Below, piece by piece: positions 50,702-57,817 of a stretch of DNA of 64,000 nucleotides. Position numbers and translations under genes: made by a program. The DNA is from JBLNDJ01 sp050261515 (lineage in GTDB: Bacteria > Acidobacteriota > Terriglobia > Bryobacterales > Bryobacteraceae): positions 248,001 to 312,000 of the forward strand of contig JBLNDJ010000048.1 in assembly GCA_050261515.1 (NCBI GenBank), given 5' to 3'. Below the pieces are notes generated by a model, which was not told the DNA's origin, ran no database searches, and saw only the letters and a program-made list of their open reading frames with translations. The stretch's first letter is position 1, and each line of letters starts with the position of its first letter.

Positions 50702-51079
50702 CTACTCTTCTTTGCCGATCAGACCTTTCAGGCGCTCCAGTTCCCCGGCGTCAATCCGTTCCTCGCGCATCAGGTTGAGCATGAGTAACTCCGGCGAGTC
50801 ATTGAAGAAGCGGGTCAGCAGATGACGGACCGCTGTCCGGCTAGCCTCGCCGCGCTCGACCACCGGCTGATAGACAAAAGCGCGCCCATCTTTTGTATGC
50901 CTTACGTACCCCTTGCGTTCCAGAATTCGCATGATGGTCAGGACGGTGTTGTAGGCGACCGGCTTGTCCTTGGCCAGCGCCTCGGCGACGTCGCCGACGG
51001 TGGCGGAGCGCCTCTGCCACAGCACCTCCATGATGGGGAGTTCCGCCTCGGTCAACGTTTGCGATTTCTGTCTGCCCAT
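50702..51079 (-). CDS. blaI: BlaI/MecI-family transcriptional repressor
   Basis: 125 residues, winged helix: LTEAELPIMEVLWQRRSATV, PVAYNTVLTIMRILERKGYV, FVYQPVVERGEASRTAVRHL, ending in the dimerisation helices (LLMLNLMREERIDAGELERL). Binds as a dimer to palindromic sites in its own promoter and is released by cleavage through the M56 partner. Likely represses blaI-M56-degQ as one unit. ATG 51079 is 49 bases downstream of the predicted transcription start. Confidence 0.95.
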   Translation of the reverse strand: MGRQKSQTLTEAELPIMEVLWQRRSATVGDVAEALAKDKPVAYNTVLTIMRILERKGYVRHTKDGRAFVYQPVVERGEASRTAVRHLLTRFFNDSPELLMLNLMREERIDAGELERLKGLIGKEE

Positions 51080-51106
51080 TCTGTCTTCCTGCCGTCCACT
51101 TCAAGT

Positions 51107-51176
51107 CTTAAGTATTTAGTTCTTCCAATTCCAGTTGTACAGCAGAGGCGACGCGTTGTCAACTAATAATTTAAGA
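51107..51176 (-). promoter_or_regulatory. predicted blaI promoter with flanking inverted half-sites (operator candidate)
   Basis: On the minus strand: -35 TTGACA (51163-51158), 17-base spacer, -10 TACAAC (51140-51135), close to the sigma-70 consensus. Two 15-base inverted copies flank it: CTTAAGTATTTAGTT (51107-51121) and AACTAATAATTTAAG (51162-51176), 12 of 15 matching. The first lies just after the transcription start and the second overlaps the -35 box, as expected of repressor sites. Binding by BlaI is inference. Confidence 0.7.
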
Positions 51177-51373
51177 GGACGGAATTTTGCCATACTCTTT
51201 CAGGGGGGTATCGGGACATGGACAGCGGGCTCCACCTCCGAGATATGGAACGGTTGCTGGTGCTGGCCGGACGCTACGAATCGAGATCCACGGGGAACTG
51301 CCGGGGACTCCGCCGGCGCTCTAGGCGCTGTTCGCGGCTATGGTTCAGGCGACCTCGCGCACTTTCATCGGCA
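51177..51373. other. non-coding stretch between blaI promoter and C45 gene end
   Basis: About 200 bases. It contains a short plus-strand frame beginning MDSGLHLRDMERLLVLAGRY at 51218 that then runs into the shadow of the C45 gene; the start of this might be a gene remnant, but no family is recognised. No RNA or strong hairpin was seen. Confidence 0.4.
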
Positions 51374-52774
51374 TTACTTCTTCGCCTTAAACTCCGTCCA
51401 CGGGTGCGCGTTCAGGTCCCGCAGATAGTCCTTCAACCAGGCATATTCGGGGTGGGCTTTCAGGTGCTCCGCCGCTTTGAAGTTCATTCCGCAGGGGTGG
51501 CCCATGGCGGCGACCAGCGTCATGCGCCCGGCCATCGCGGCGTCGGTTGCTTTGGCCTGGATGGCGCCGGTCGGGCTGTACTCGTTGACCCAGGGCTTCG
51601 CGCCGCGCGGAGATTGGTCGATGTGGCCGCATAGTGTGCGCTCGCTCGGCTGCTCTTTCTTCTCGTAGGTGTCGTAGTGGTCGGCGAGGAAGCGCTGGGC
51701 GGCCGCGACGTCGATCTTCCCCTTGTTCCCGGCCATCAACTGCTCCCAGCGCGCGTGGCGGGCGTTAGCGCTGTTGCCGTGGTCGTTCACCTGGAAATCC
51801 GTTTCCTCGCGGATCAACTTCTCGTTGACCGGATAGTTCGAGCCCGCGAAGTATCCGTCCCTGGTGCGCAGCAGCGTGACGTTCTTGAGCCCGAGTTCGA
51901 GACTCGCGATCTCTCCGGTCTTGGTGTCGGCGACCAGCCAGTTATTGGCGTAACCGCCGTTGTTGCCTTCCTTCATGATGCGCGCGAAGTCGTCGATCGA
52001 AGACGAATATTGCATCGCTTTGCGCGCGCGGACGAACTCGGGCACGCCCGCGGGATCGAAGCCTGAGAACTGCGAGATGGTCGTCTCGGTAATGACGATG
52101 CCCGCCGAGTTGATGCCGAAGTCGTCGGCGCTGTGAATCAGGCCCGGGAAGCCGTCCATGATAATGCGGTGGCCGCGGGTGGGAGCGATGTCGAAGATGA
52201 TGTTCCAGCGGACGCCCTCGACGTAGCCGGTCCAGGCGTTGTGGGCGATGACGGGGCGGCCGTCCTTCGTGTAGCTGCCCGTGGCAACGAAGGCGCTGCA
52301 ATGCTCGGGCTGGCTGATCTTCACGACCCGGCCCTGCTGCTCTTCGACCCACTTGTACCAGGCGGGCGAAAGCTCCTGCCAGGCGTTCATCGCGGTGAGG
52401 TCGTAGGCATCGAGGTTCACTCCCCGGGCGCGCAGCCCCGCGGACATGCCGCGCAGCTCTTCGCGGTACTCGGCATCGACGCGCGGCCAGAGCGCGGTGC
52501 GCGCGGCGTCGTGGAAGAACTTCCAGCCGCGCTTGGTGTCGCGCTCGAGCAGGAAAGCGATCAGGCGCTGGGCGTCGCTGATCTCGGGAGCGAGAAGGTA
52601 ACCGTGCTGGTACCCGGCCTGCGCCGGCGCGCCTTCGAGGTGGACGAAGATCCAGCCGTTCTTCGCGGCGCGGGACGCGCCCTTCAGCCGGACATCGCCG
52701 CCCGGACCCAGCGAGGCAAGCACGGCCGCGCACGCCAGCAACAAAACGACAGCTACAATCCCGGACCGCCGCAT
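51374..52774 (-). CDS. C45-type autoproteolytic acyltransferase/hydrolase (phospholipase B-like family)
   Basis: 466 residues from ATG 52774, with an N-terminal signal or anchor (SGIVAVVLLLACAAVLASLG). Ntn-hydrolase pattern: EHCSAFVATGSYTKDGRPVI, where Cys after His is the likely nucleophile freed by self-cleavage; then HNAWTGYVEGVRWNIIFDIA, GFPGLIHSADDFGINSAGIV, NNGGYANNWLVADTKTGEIA. The family includes acyl-CoA:6-aminopenicillanate acyltransferase-like and plb-like lipid hydrolases; the substrate is not known. The upstream frame stays open to 52966, but only the ATG at 52774 gives a signal peptide. Confidence 0.82.
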   Translation of the reverse strand: MRRSGIVAVVLLLACAAVLASLGPGGDVRLKGASRAAKNGWIFVHLEGAPAQAGYQHGYLLAPEISDAQRLIAFLLERDTKRGWKFFHDAARTALWPRVDAEYREELRGMSAGLRARGVNLDAYDLTAMNAWQELSPAWYKWVEEQQGRVVKISQPEHCSAFVATGSYTKDGRPVIAHNAWTGYVEGVRWNIIFDIAPTRGHRIIMDGFPGLIHSADDFGINSAGIVITETTISQFSGFDPAGVPEFVRARKAMQYSSSIDDFARIMKEGNNGGYANNWLVADTKTGEIASLELGLKNVTLLRTRDGYFAGSNYPVNEKLIREETDFQVNDHGNSANARHARWEQLMAGNKGKIDVAAAQRFLADHYDTYEKKEQPSERTLCGHIDQSPRGAKPWVNEYSPTGAIQAKATDAAMAGRMTLVAAMGHPCGMNFKAAEHLKAHPEYAWLKDYLRDLNAHPWTEFKAKK

Positions 52775-52849
52775 GTTCGCATTGTAGCCGAGGGATTGCC
52801 GGGCAGGTTGACGCCGAAGCCAGATCCGCTTTGCAGTACGATCTAAGGG

Positions 52850-52927
52850 ATGCACCTTCACTCGCGGCGCAGCTTCCTCGCCGTGGACGCGCTGGCCGGA
52901 ACGGTAGCGGCACTGGAGAGAAGCTGA
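52850..52927 (+). pseudogene. 25-codon remnant resembling a Tat signal start
   Basis: ATG 52850 to TGA 52925-52927 reads MHLHSRRSFLAVDALAGTVA then ALERS. SRRSFLA is a twin-arginine motif, and a hydrophobic stretch follows, but the frame ends at once, before clpS starts at 52932. Probably the leftover 5' end of a deleted exported protein, or chance; it could also be a leader read before clpS. Confidence 0.3.
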
Positions 52928-52931
52928 GGGA

Positions 52932-53258
52932 ATGCCGGCGTCCAAGAGCCTGCCCGAGCCGGGCACTTTCGAACAGGAGCAGCTAACCCCGCTCTACAAC
53001 GTCGTGCTCCTCGACGACGACACCCACACCTACGCGTATGTGATCGAGATGCTCGAAAAGCTGTTCTGTTTCTCGGAGGCGAACGCGCTCGCACACGCGC
53101 GCGAGGTCGATCTCACCGGCCGCACCGTGGTCATCACCTGCGAGCTTCCGCAAGCCGAGTTCGCGCGCGACCAGATTCGCAGCTTCGGCCCGGACTGGCG
53201 CCTGCCGCAATCGAAGGGGTCCATGAGCGCGATCATCGAACCCGCGGCGGGCGACTGA
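52932..53258 (+). CDS. clpS: ATP-dependent Clp protease adaptor ClpS
   Basis: 108 residues. Delivers N-degron substrates to ClpAP. Core TPLYNVVLLDDDTHTYAYVI (with the DD pair and the substrate-pocket region), MLEKLFCFSEANALAHAREV, GRTVVITCELPQAEFARDQI. The N-terminal tail of about 22 residues that engages ClpA is present. The helix-1 VIEML region fits the family. The stop (TGA) directly abuts that of hypE on the other strand (TGATCA). No clpA is next to it. Confidence 0.93.
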   Translation: MPASKSLPEPGTFEQEQLTPLYNVVLLDDDTHTYAYVIEMLEKLFCFSEANALAHAREVDLTGRTVVITCELPQAEFARDQIRSFGPDWRLPQSKGSMSAIIEPAAGD

Positions 53259-54287
53259 TCAGCAAATCCGCGGAAGCTGCTCGCCGCTGAGCATGTCCAC
53301 CACGCGAGTGCCCCCGATGCGGCTTTCCATCACGACGATGCCGGATTCCTCCGCGGCCACGCGGCCCACGCAGGCTGAGCCCGGCAGGATCGCCAGCGCC
53401 TTGGCCGCGTCCCGCTCCGGGACGAACGCGCAGAAGCGTCCTTCGTTCGCGACGTAGAGCGGATCCAGCCCGAGCATCTCGCAAGCCGCCCGCACCACTT
53501 CGCGCACCGGGATCGCGGTTTCTTCCATCGAGATGCGAACGCCGCGCGCTGAAGCGATCTCGTTGAGCGCAGAAGCCAGGCCACCGCGAGTCAGATCGCG
53601 CAGGCAGTGCACTTCGACGCCCGCGTTGAACAGCGCTTCGACCGGCCCCCACAACGGCGCGGTATCGCTCTCAATGGGCGCTTCGAACTCCAGCCCCTCG
53701 CGCACTGAGAGAATCGCGATGCCGTGCGCGCCGAGGTCGCCCGAGACGATCACCGCATCCCCCGGCTCGACCGATTGCGGCCCGATCACGCCCTCATGCT
53801 CCAGCACCCCGACGCCCGCGGTCGTGATGAACATGTTGTCCGCCGCGCCGCGGTCCACTACTTTCGTGTCGCCGGTGACAAGCTCGACGCCCGCGGCCGC
53901 GGCGGCCTTGCCCATCGAGGCGACCACCGTGCGCAGCGTCTCCATCGGCAATCCCTCTTCGAGGATGAACGCCGCGCTCAGGTAAAGCGGACGCGCGCCG
54001 CACATCGCGAGGTCGTTCACGGTGCCGTTTACCGCGAGGTCCCCGATATTGCCGCCCGGGAAGATGATGGGCCGCACGACGTAGCCGTCCGTGGTGAACG
54101 CGAGCCTGCGGCCATCGACCGCCAGCACGGCGCCATCGTGCCGCGCATCGAGCGCCGCGTTCGAAAACACCGGTAGGAACACGCGCTCGATGAGCTGGTT
54201 CGTCAGCTTGCCGCCGCCGCCGTGCGCCAGCGCGACGCGATCGTCGGAAGGCAGCGGGACCGGGCACGTCAGGTTAATCTCTCGCAT
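53259..54287 (-). CDS. hypE: hydrogenase maturation protein HypE
   Basis: 342 residues. Takes the carbamoyl group from HypF to its C-terminal cysteine and dehydrates it to the cyanide that becomes an iron ligand of the [NiFe] site. Seen: AHGGGGKLTNQLIERVFLPV, AFTTDGYVVRPIIFPGGNIG, VTGDTKVVDRGAADNMFI, and the invariant C-terminal PRIC. Overlaps the hypD end by 14 bases. Last gene of the cluster; meets clpS end to end. Confidence 0.97.
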   Translation of the reverse strand: MREINLTCPVPLPSDDRVALAHGGGGKLTNQLIERVFLPVFSNAALDARHDGAVLAVDGRRLAFTTDGYVVRPIIFPGGNIGDLAVNGTVNDLAMCGARPLYLSAAFILEEGLPMETLRTVVASMGKAAAAAGVELVTGDTKVVDRGAADNMFITTAGVGVLEHEGVIGPQSVEPGDAVIVSGDLGAHGIAILSVREGLEFEAPIESDTAPLWGPVEALFNAGVEVHCLRDLTRGGLASALNEIASARGVRISMEETAIPVREVVRAACEMLGLDPLYVANEGRFCAFVPERDAAKALAILPGSACVGRVAAEESGIVVMESRIGGTRVVDMLSGEQLPRIC

Positions 54288-55374
54288 GCTCTCGCTTTCC
54301 GTAAAGGTAATAGGCCGCGCACGCGCCCTCCGACGACACCATCGGCGCCCCCAGCGGCCGCTCGGGCGTGCATTTGGTTCCGAACGCCGCGCACTCGTAG
54401 GGCTTCTTCAAACCCTGCAACACCAGGCCGCTGATGCAATCGGGCGATTCCTTCGCGCCGTTCGGCGGGAGCGCGAACCGCTGTTCGGCGTCGAACGCGC
54501 GATACGCCTCGCGCAGCCGCAGCCCGCTCGCGGGAATCTCGCCGATGCCGCGCCACTGCCGGTTCGATACCTCGAACACATCGGCGACGATCTGCTGCGC
54601 GGGCCGGTTCCCTTCCCGCGCCACCGCGCGGCTGTACTGGTTTTCGACCTGCGCGCGGCCGCCCTCGAGTTGCGTCACGGCCATCAACACGCCTTCGAGC
54701 AGATCCACCGGCTCGAATCCCGTGACCACGATCGGCACGCGGTAGCGCTCCGCAATCGGCTCATACTGCTCGAACCCGACGACGGTGCACACGTGGCCCG
54801 GCGCAAGGAACGCTTGCACGCGATGGTTCGGCGCATTCAGAATCGCTTCGATCGCAGGCGGCACGAGCACGTGCGCCACCAGGATCGAGAAGTTCTGAAC
54901 ACCCATGCGCGCGGCCTGGAACACGGCCATCGCGTTCGCCGGCGCCGTCGTTTCGAATCCGACCGCGAAAAATACCACCTGCTTTTGCGGATTCGCGCGC
55001 GCCAGCTTCACGGCATCGAGCGGAGAATAGACGACGCGCACGTCGCCACCCCCGGCTTTGGCGTCGAACAGGCTCTTCGACGAACCCGGCACACGCAGCA
55101 TATCGCCGAACGAGCACATCAACGTTCCGGGCCGCGACGCGATCTCGACGGCCTTATCGATCAGCTCGAGCGGCGTCACGCACACCGGGCAGCCGGGCCC
55201 GTGGACGAGCGTGATCGCCTCCGGCAGCAAGTCCTGTAAGCCGCTCTTGAGAATCGTGTGGGTCTGGCCGCCGCAGATCTCCATGATGGTCCACGGCCGC
55301 GTCGTCGTGCGCCGGATCGCGCCCGCGAGTTGCTCCACCGCCGCCCGGTCGCGGTATTCGTCGAGGTACTTCAC
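54274..55374 (-). CDS. hypD: hydrogenase maturation protein HypD
   Basis: 366 residues from GTG 55374, overlapping hypC by four bases (GTGA). The [4Fe-4S] scaffold on which Fe(CN)2CO is built with HypC. Seen: TIMEICGGQTHTILKSGLQD, HGPGCPVCVTPLELIDKAVE, CSFGDMLRVPGSSKSLFDAK, FFAVGFETTAPANAMAVFQA, and the C-terminal cysteine ligand region PYECAAFGTKCTPERPLGAP. The same frame runs on upstream behind hypC, which is a shadow. Confidence 0.97.
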   Translation of the reverse strand: MKYLDEYRDRAAVEQLAGAIRRTTTRPWTIMEICGGQTHTILKSGLQDLLPEAITLVHGPGCPVCVTPLELIDKAVEIASRPGTLMCSFGDMLRVPGSSKSLFDAKAGGGDVRVVYSPLDAVKLARANPQKQVVFFAVGFETTAPANAMAVFQAARMGVQNFSILVAHVLVPPAIEAILNAPNHRVQAFLAPGHVCTVVGFEQYEPIAERYRVPIVVTGFEPVDLLEGVLMAVTQLEGGRAQVENQYSRAVAREGNRPAQQIVADVFEVSNRQWRGIGEIPASGLRLREAYRAFDAEQRFALPPNGAKESPDCISGLVLQGLKKPYECAAFGTKCTPERPLGAPMVSSEGACAAYYLYGKREHARD

Positions 55375-55613
55375 GGCTCCGGCTCCGGCTCCATCTCCCG
55401 CAGGTATTCGAAGATCTTCTGCGCCTCGTCCTCGTCGACCACGCTCAGCGCGAAGCCCACGTGCACGAGAACGTAATCGCCGGTCTTCGCCTCGGGCGTG
55501 AACGCGAGCGAGATGTCCTTCCGGACCCCCGAAAAATCGACCTTGCCGGACCGGAGCGACGGATCGGCGTCCTCCATGATCTCGACAATCTTCCCCGGAA
55601 TCGCTAGACACAT
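55371..55613 (-). CDS. hypC: hydrogenase maturation chaperone HypC
   Basis: 80 residues starting MCLAIPGKIVEI, with the essential Cys2 that carries the iron centre. KVDFSGVRKDISLAFTPEAK and GDYVLVHVGFALSVVDEDEA are typical. Overlaps hypF by 10 bases and hypD by four. Escorts the iron-diatomic unit to HoxH. Confidence 0.97.
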   Translation of the reverse strand: MCLAIPGKIVEIMEDADPSLRSGKVDFSGVRKDISLAFTPEAKTGDYVLVHVGFALSVVDEDEAQKIFEYLREMEPEPEP

Positions 55614-57766
55614 GTGATCACCGCCTGTCCGAGCGCAATACCCCCGTCGTTGGCCGGCACGCGCTGGTGCGTGTAGACCGCGAATCCCCGGCCTTCCAGA
55701 AGCGCGGCCGTACGCTCCACCAAATACCCATTCTGAAACACGCCGCCCGAAAGCGCGACCTGCCGGACCCCACTGCGCGCCGCCACCGCCGCGATCCAGT
55801 TCGCAAGGGCGTTGTGGAAGCGCGCCGCAATGCGCCCCTTCGCGACGCCGGCCGCGGCATCGCAACGGACCGCTTCGACCAGCGCGGACCAATCGCCAGT
55901 CTCCGGGAGCGGATAAGCCTCCCCGGTTTCCAGGCCGTCGATCGCGCGTTCGAGCAGCATCGCCGCCTGGCCCTCGAACCGGCTTTCGCGCGCAATGCCC
56001 GCCATCGACGAGACTGCGTCGAACAGCCGCCCCACGCTCGAGGTGACCGGCGCGTTCACGCCGCGCTCGAGCATCCGCCGGATCACCGGATCGGCCACGG
56101 CACCCGCGCCGTACGTTTCGTAGAGCAGGCTCGCTTCCGAGCGCCACCCCTGCTTGATCGCCGCCTCGCCGCCCGGAAGACGGAACTGGCGCAGGTGCGC
56201 GATGCGCTCGAAGCGGCCTTCCTCGACCAGGAAGAATTCCCCGCCCCAGATCGTGCCGTCGAGCCCGTAGCCTGTGCCGTCCCAGGCGACGCCTAGGTAC
56301 GGCCCGCGGATCGCGTTCTCGGCCGCGCACGCCGCCGCGTGCGCCTGGTGGTGCTGCACGCGCACAACCGGCAGCCCCGAAGCGAGCGCCCAGTGCGTGG
56401 ATGCGTAATCCGGATGCAGGTCGCAGGCGACCATCTCGGGATTGAAGCGGTACAGGCGGCACAAATCGTCGATCGCGTTCTCGAAGGCGCGCCGGGCTTC
56501 GAGCGTATCGAGGTCGCCGACATGCTGGCTCACGAACACCTGGCGGCCCGCCGCGATCGCGACGGTGTTCTTCAGATGCGCGCCAACGGCGAGCACGGGC
56601 GCAAGCGGACGCTCCACGCGCACCGGAAGCGGCGCATATCCGCGCGCCCGCCGCATCACGTGCTCGCGCCCGCGCTGCACCCGCACCACGGAATCGTCAC
56701 ACGGCCGCGCGATGGGCCGGTCGTGCATCACGAACATATCGGCGATGCCGGCCAGGCGCTCGCGAGCCTCCTCGTTGTCCGTAGCGATGGGCTCGTCGCT
56801 CCGATTCCCGCTCGTCGCCACCAGCGGAAACGGGAACGCGCGCATCAGCAGATGGTGCAGCGGCGAGTACGGCAGCATCACGCCGAGATACGGCGAGTTG
56901 TGCGCCACGTTGGGCGCAAGCGAGTTTGGCACGGGCCGCAGCAGAACGATCGGCGCCGCGGCCGACCGCAGTACGCGCGCCTCCGCCTCGGACACACGGC
57001 AATACTCGCGCACAACCTCGAGCGACGGCATCATCAAAGCGAACGGCTTTTCTTCGCGATGCTTCAAGCGCCGCAGCCGCGCGACCGCTTCCTCGTTCCG
57101 CGCATCGGCCAGCAACTGAAACCCGCCGATGCCCTTGAGCGCGACAATGCGCCCCGCTGCCAGCTCGGACGCCGCCTCGGCAACCCCCACCGTCAACCGG
57201 GGCCCGCACACCGGACACGCATTCGGCTGCGCATGGAACCGCCTATCGGCAGGATCGGTATACTCGCGCCGGCACTCGGGGCAAAGCGCAAACCCGCGCA
57301 TCGTAGTACGCGGCCTGTCGTAAGGAATATCGAGAACGATCGTGTACCGGGGCCCGCACTGAGTGCAATTCGTGAACGGATACCCATAGCGCCGGTTCGT
57401 GGGATCCAGCAATTCGCGCAAGCACTTCGGGCATGTCGCCAGGTCCGGAAGCACGGCGGCGCTCTTCTCCGCCGCGTTATCGCTGTGGAGAATTTCGAAC
57501 TTCGCAAAACCCGCCGGAGCCAGAAAACTCGTCTCGCGCGCGAGCACCACCGCCGCCGGCGGCCTCTCGGTTTCGAGCCGCTCGAGGAACCGCTCCAGCG
57601 CCCCCCGCTCCCCCTCGACCTCCACCACCAGCCCCGCGCTCGAGTTGAGCACGGTCCCCGGCAGCCCCATCTCTGTCGCAAGGCGATACACGAACGGACG
57701 AAACCCGACGCCTTGCACCGCGCCGTAAAGCGCCACTCGCAGACGTTCGTTACTCACAAGCCCCAC
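55604..57766 (-). CDS. hypF: carbamoyltransferase HypF
   Basis: 720 residues from GTG 57766 (GTG 57757 also possible). Domains: acylphosphatase (ALYGAVQGVGFRPFVYRLAT), two zinc-finger motifs (CPKCLRELLDPTNRRYGYPF, CTQCG; CPECRREYTDPADRRFHAQP, CPVCG), YrdC-like (IVALKGIGGFQLLADARNEE), and the C-terminal Kae1-like domain with HHQAHAAACAAEN and GTGYGLDGTIWGGEF. Forms the carbamoyl group from carbamoyl phosphate and passes it to HypE. The 51-base gap from the upstream synthetase gene allows co-transcription. Confidence 0.97.
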   Translation of the reverse strand: MGLVSNERLRVALYGAVQGVGFRPFVYRLATEMGLPGTVLNSSAGLVVEVEGERGALERFLERLETERPPAAVVLARETSFLAPAGFAKFEILHSDNAAEKSAAVLPDLATCPKCLRELLDPTNRRYGYPFTNCTQCGPRYTIVLDIPYDRPRTTMRGFALCPECRREYTDPADRRFHAQPNACPVCGPRLTVGVAEAASELAAGRIVALKGIGGFQLLADARNEEAVARLRRLKHREEKPFALMMPSLEVVREYCRVSEAEARVLRSAAAPIVLLRPVPNSLAPNVAHNSPYLGVMLPYSPLHHLLMRAFPFPLVATSGNRSDEPIATDNEEARERLAGIADMFVMHDRPIARPCDDSVVRVQRGREHVMRRARGYAPLPVRVERPLAPVLAVGAHLKNTVAIAAGRQVFVSQHVGDLDTLEARRAFENAIDDLCRLYRFNPEMVACDLHPDYASTHWALASGLPVVRVQHHQAHAAACAAENAIRGPYLGVAWDGTGYGLDGTIWGGEFFLVEEGRFERIAHLRQFRLPGGEAAIKQGWRSEASLLYETYGAGAVADPVIRRMLERGVNAPVTSSVGRLFDAVSSMAGIARESRFEGQAAMLLERAIDGLETGEAYPLPETGDWSALVEAVRCDAAAGVAKGRIAARFHNALANWIAAVAARSGVRQVALSGGVFQNGYLVERTAALLEGRGFAVYTHQRVPANDGGIALGQAVITCV

Positions 57767-57817
57767 TGAGTCTTCTTGCGGGGCAGGTTTGGCGGCCTGC
57801 CCCGCGTCGAAGTACTG

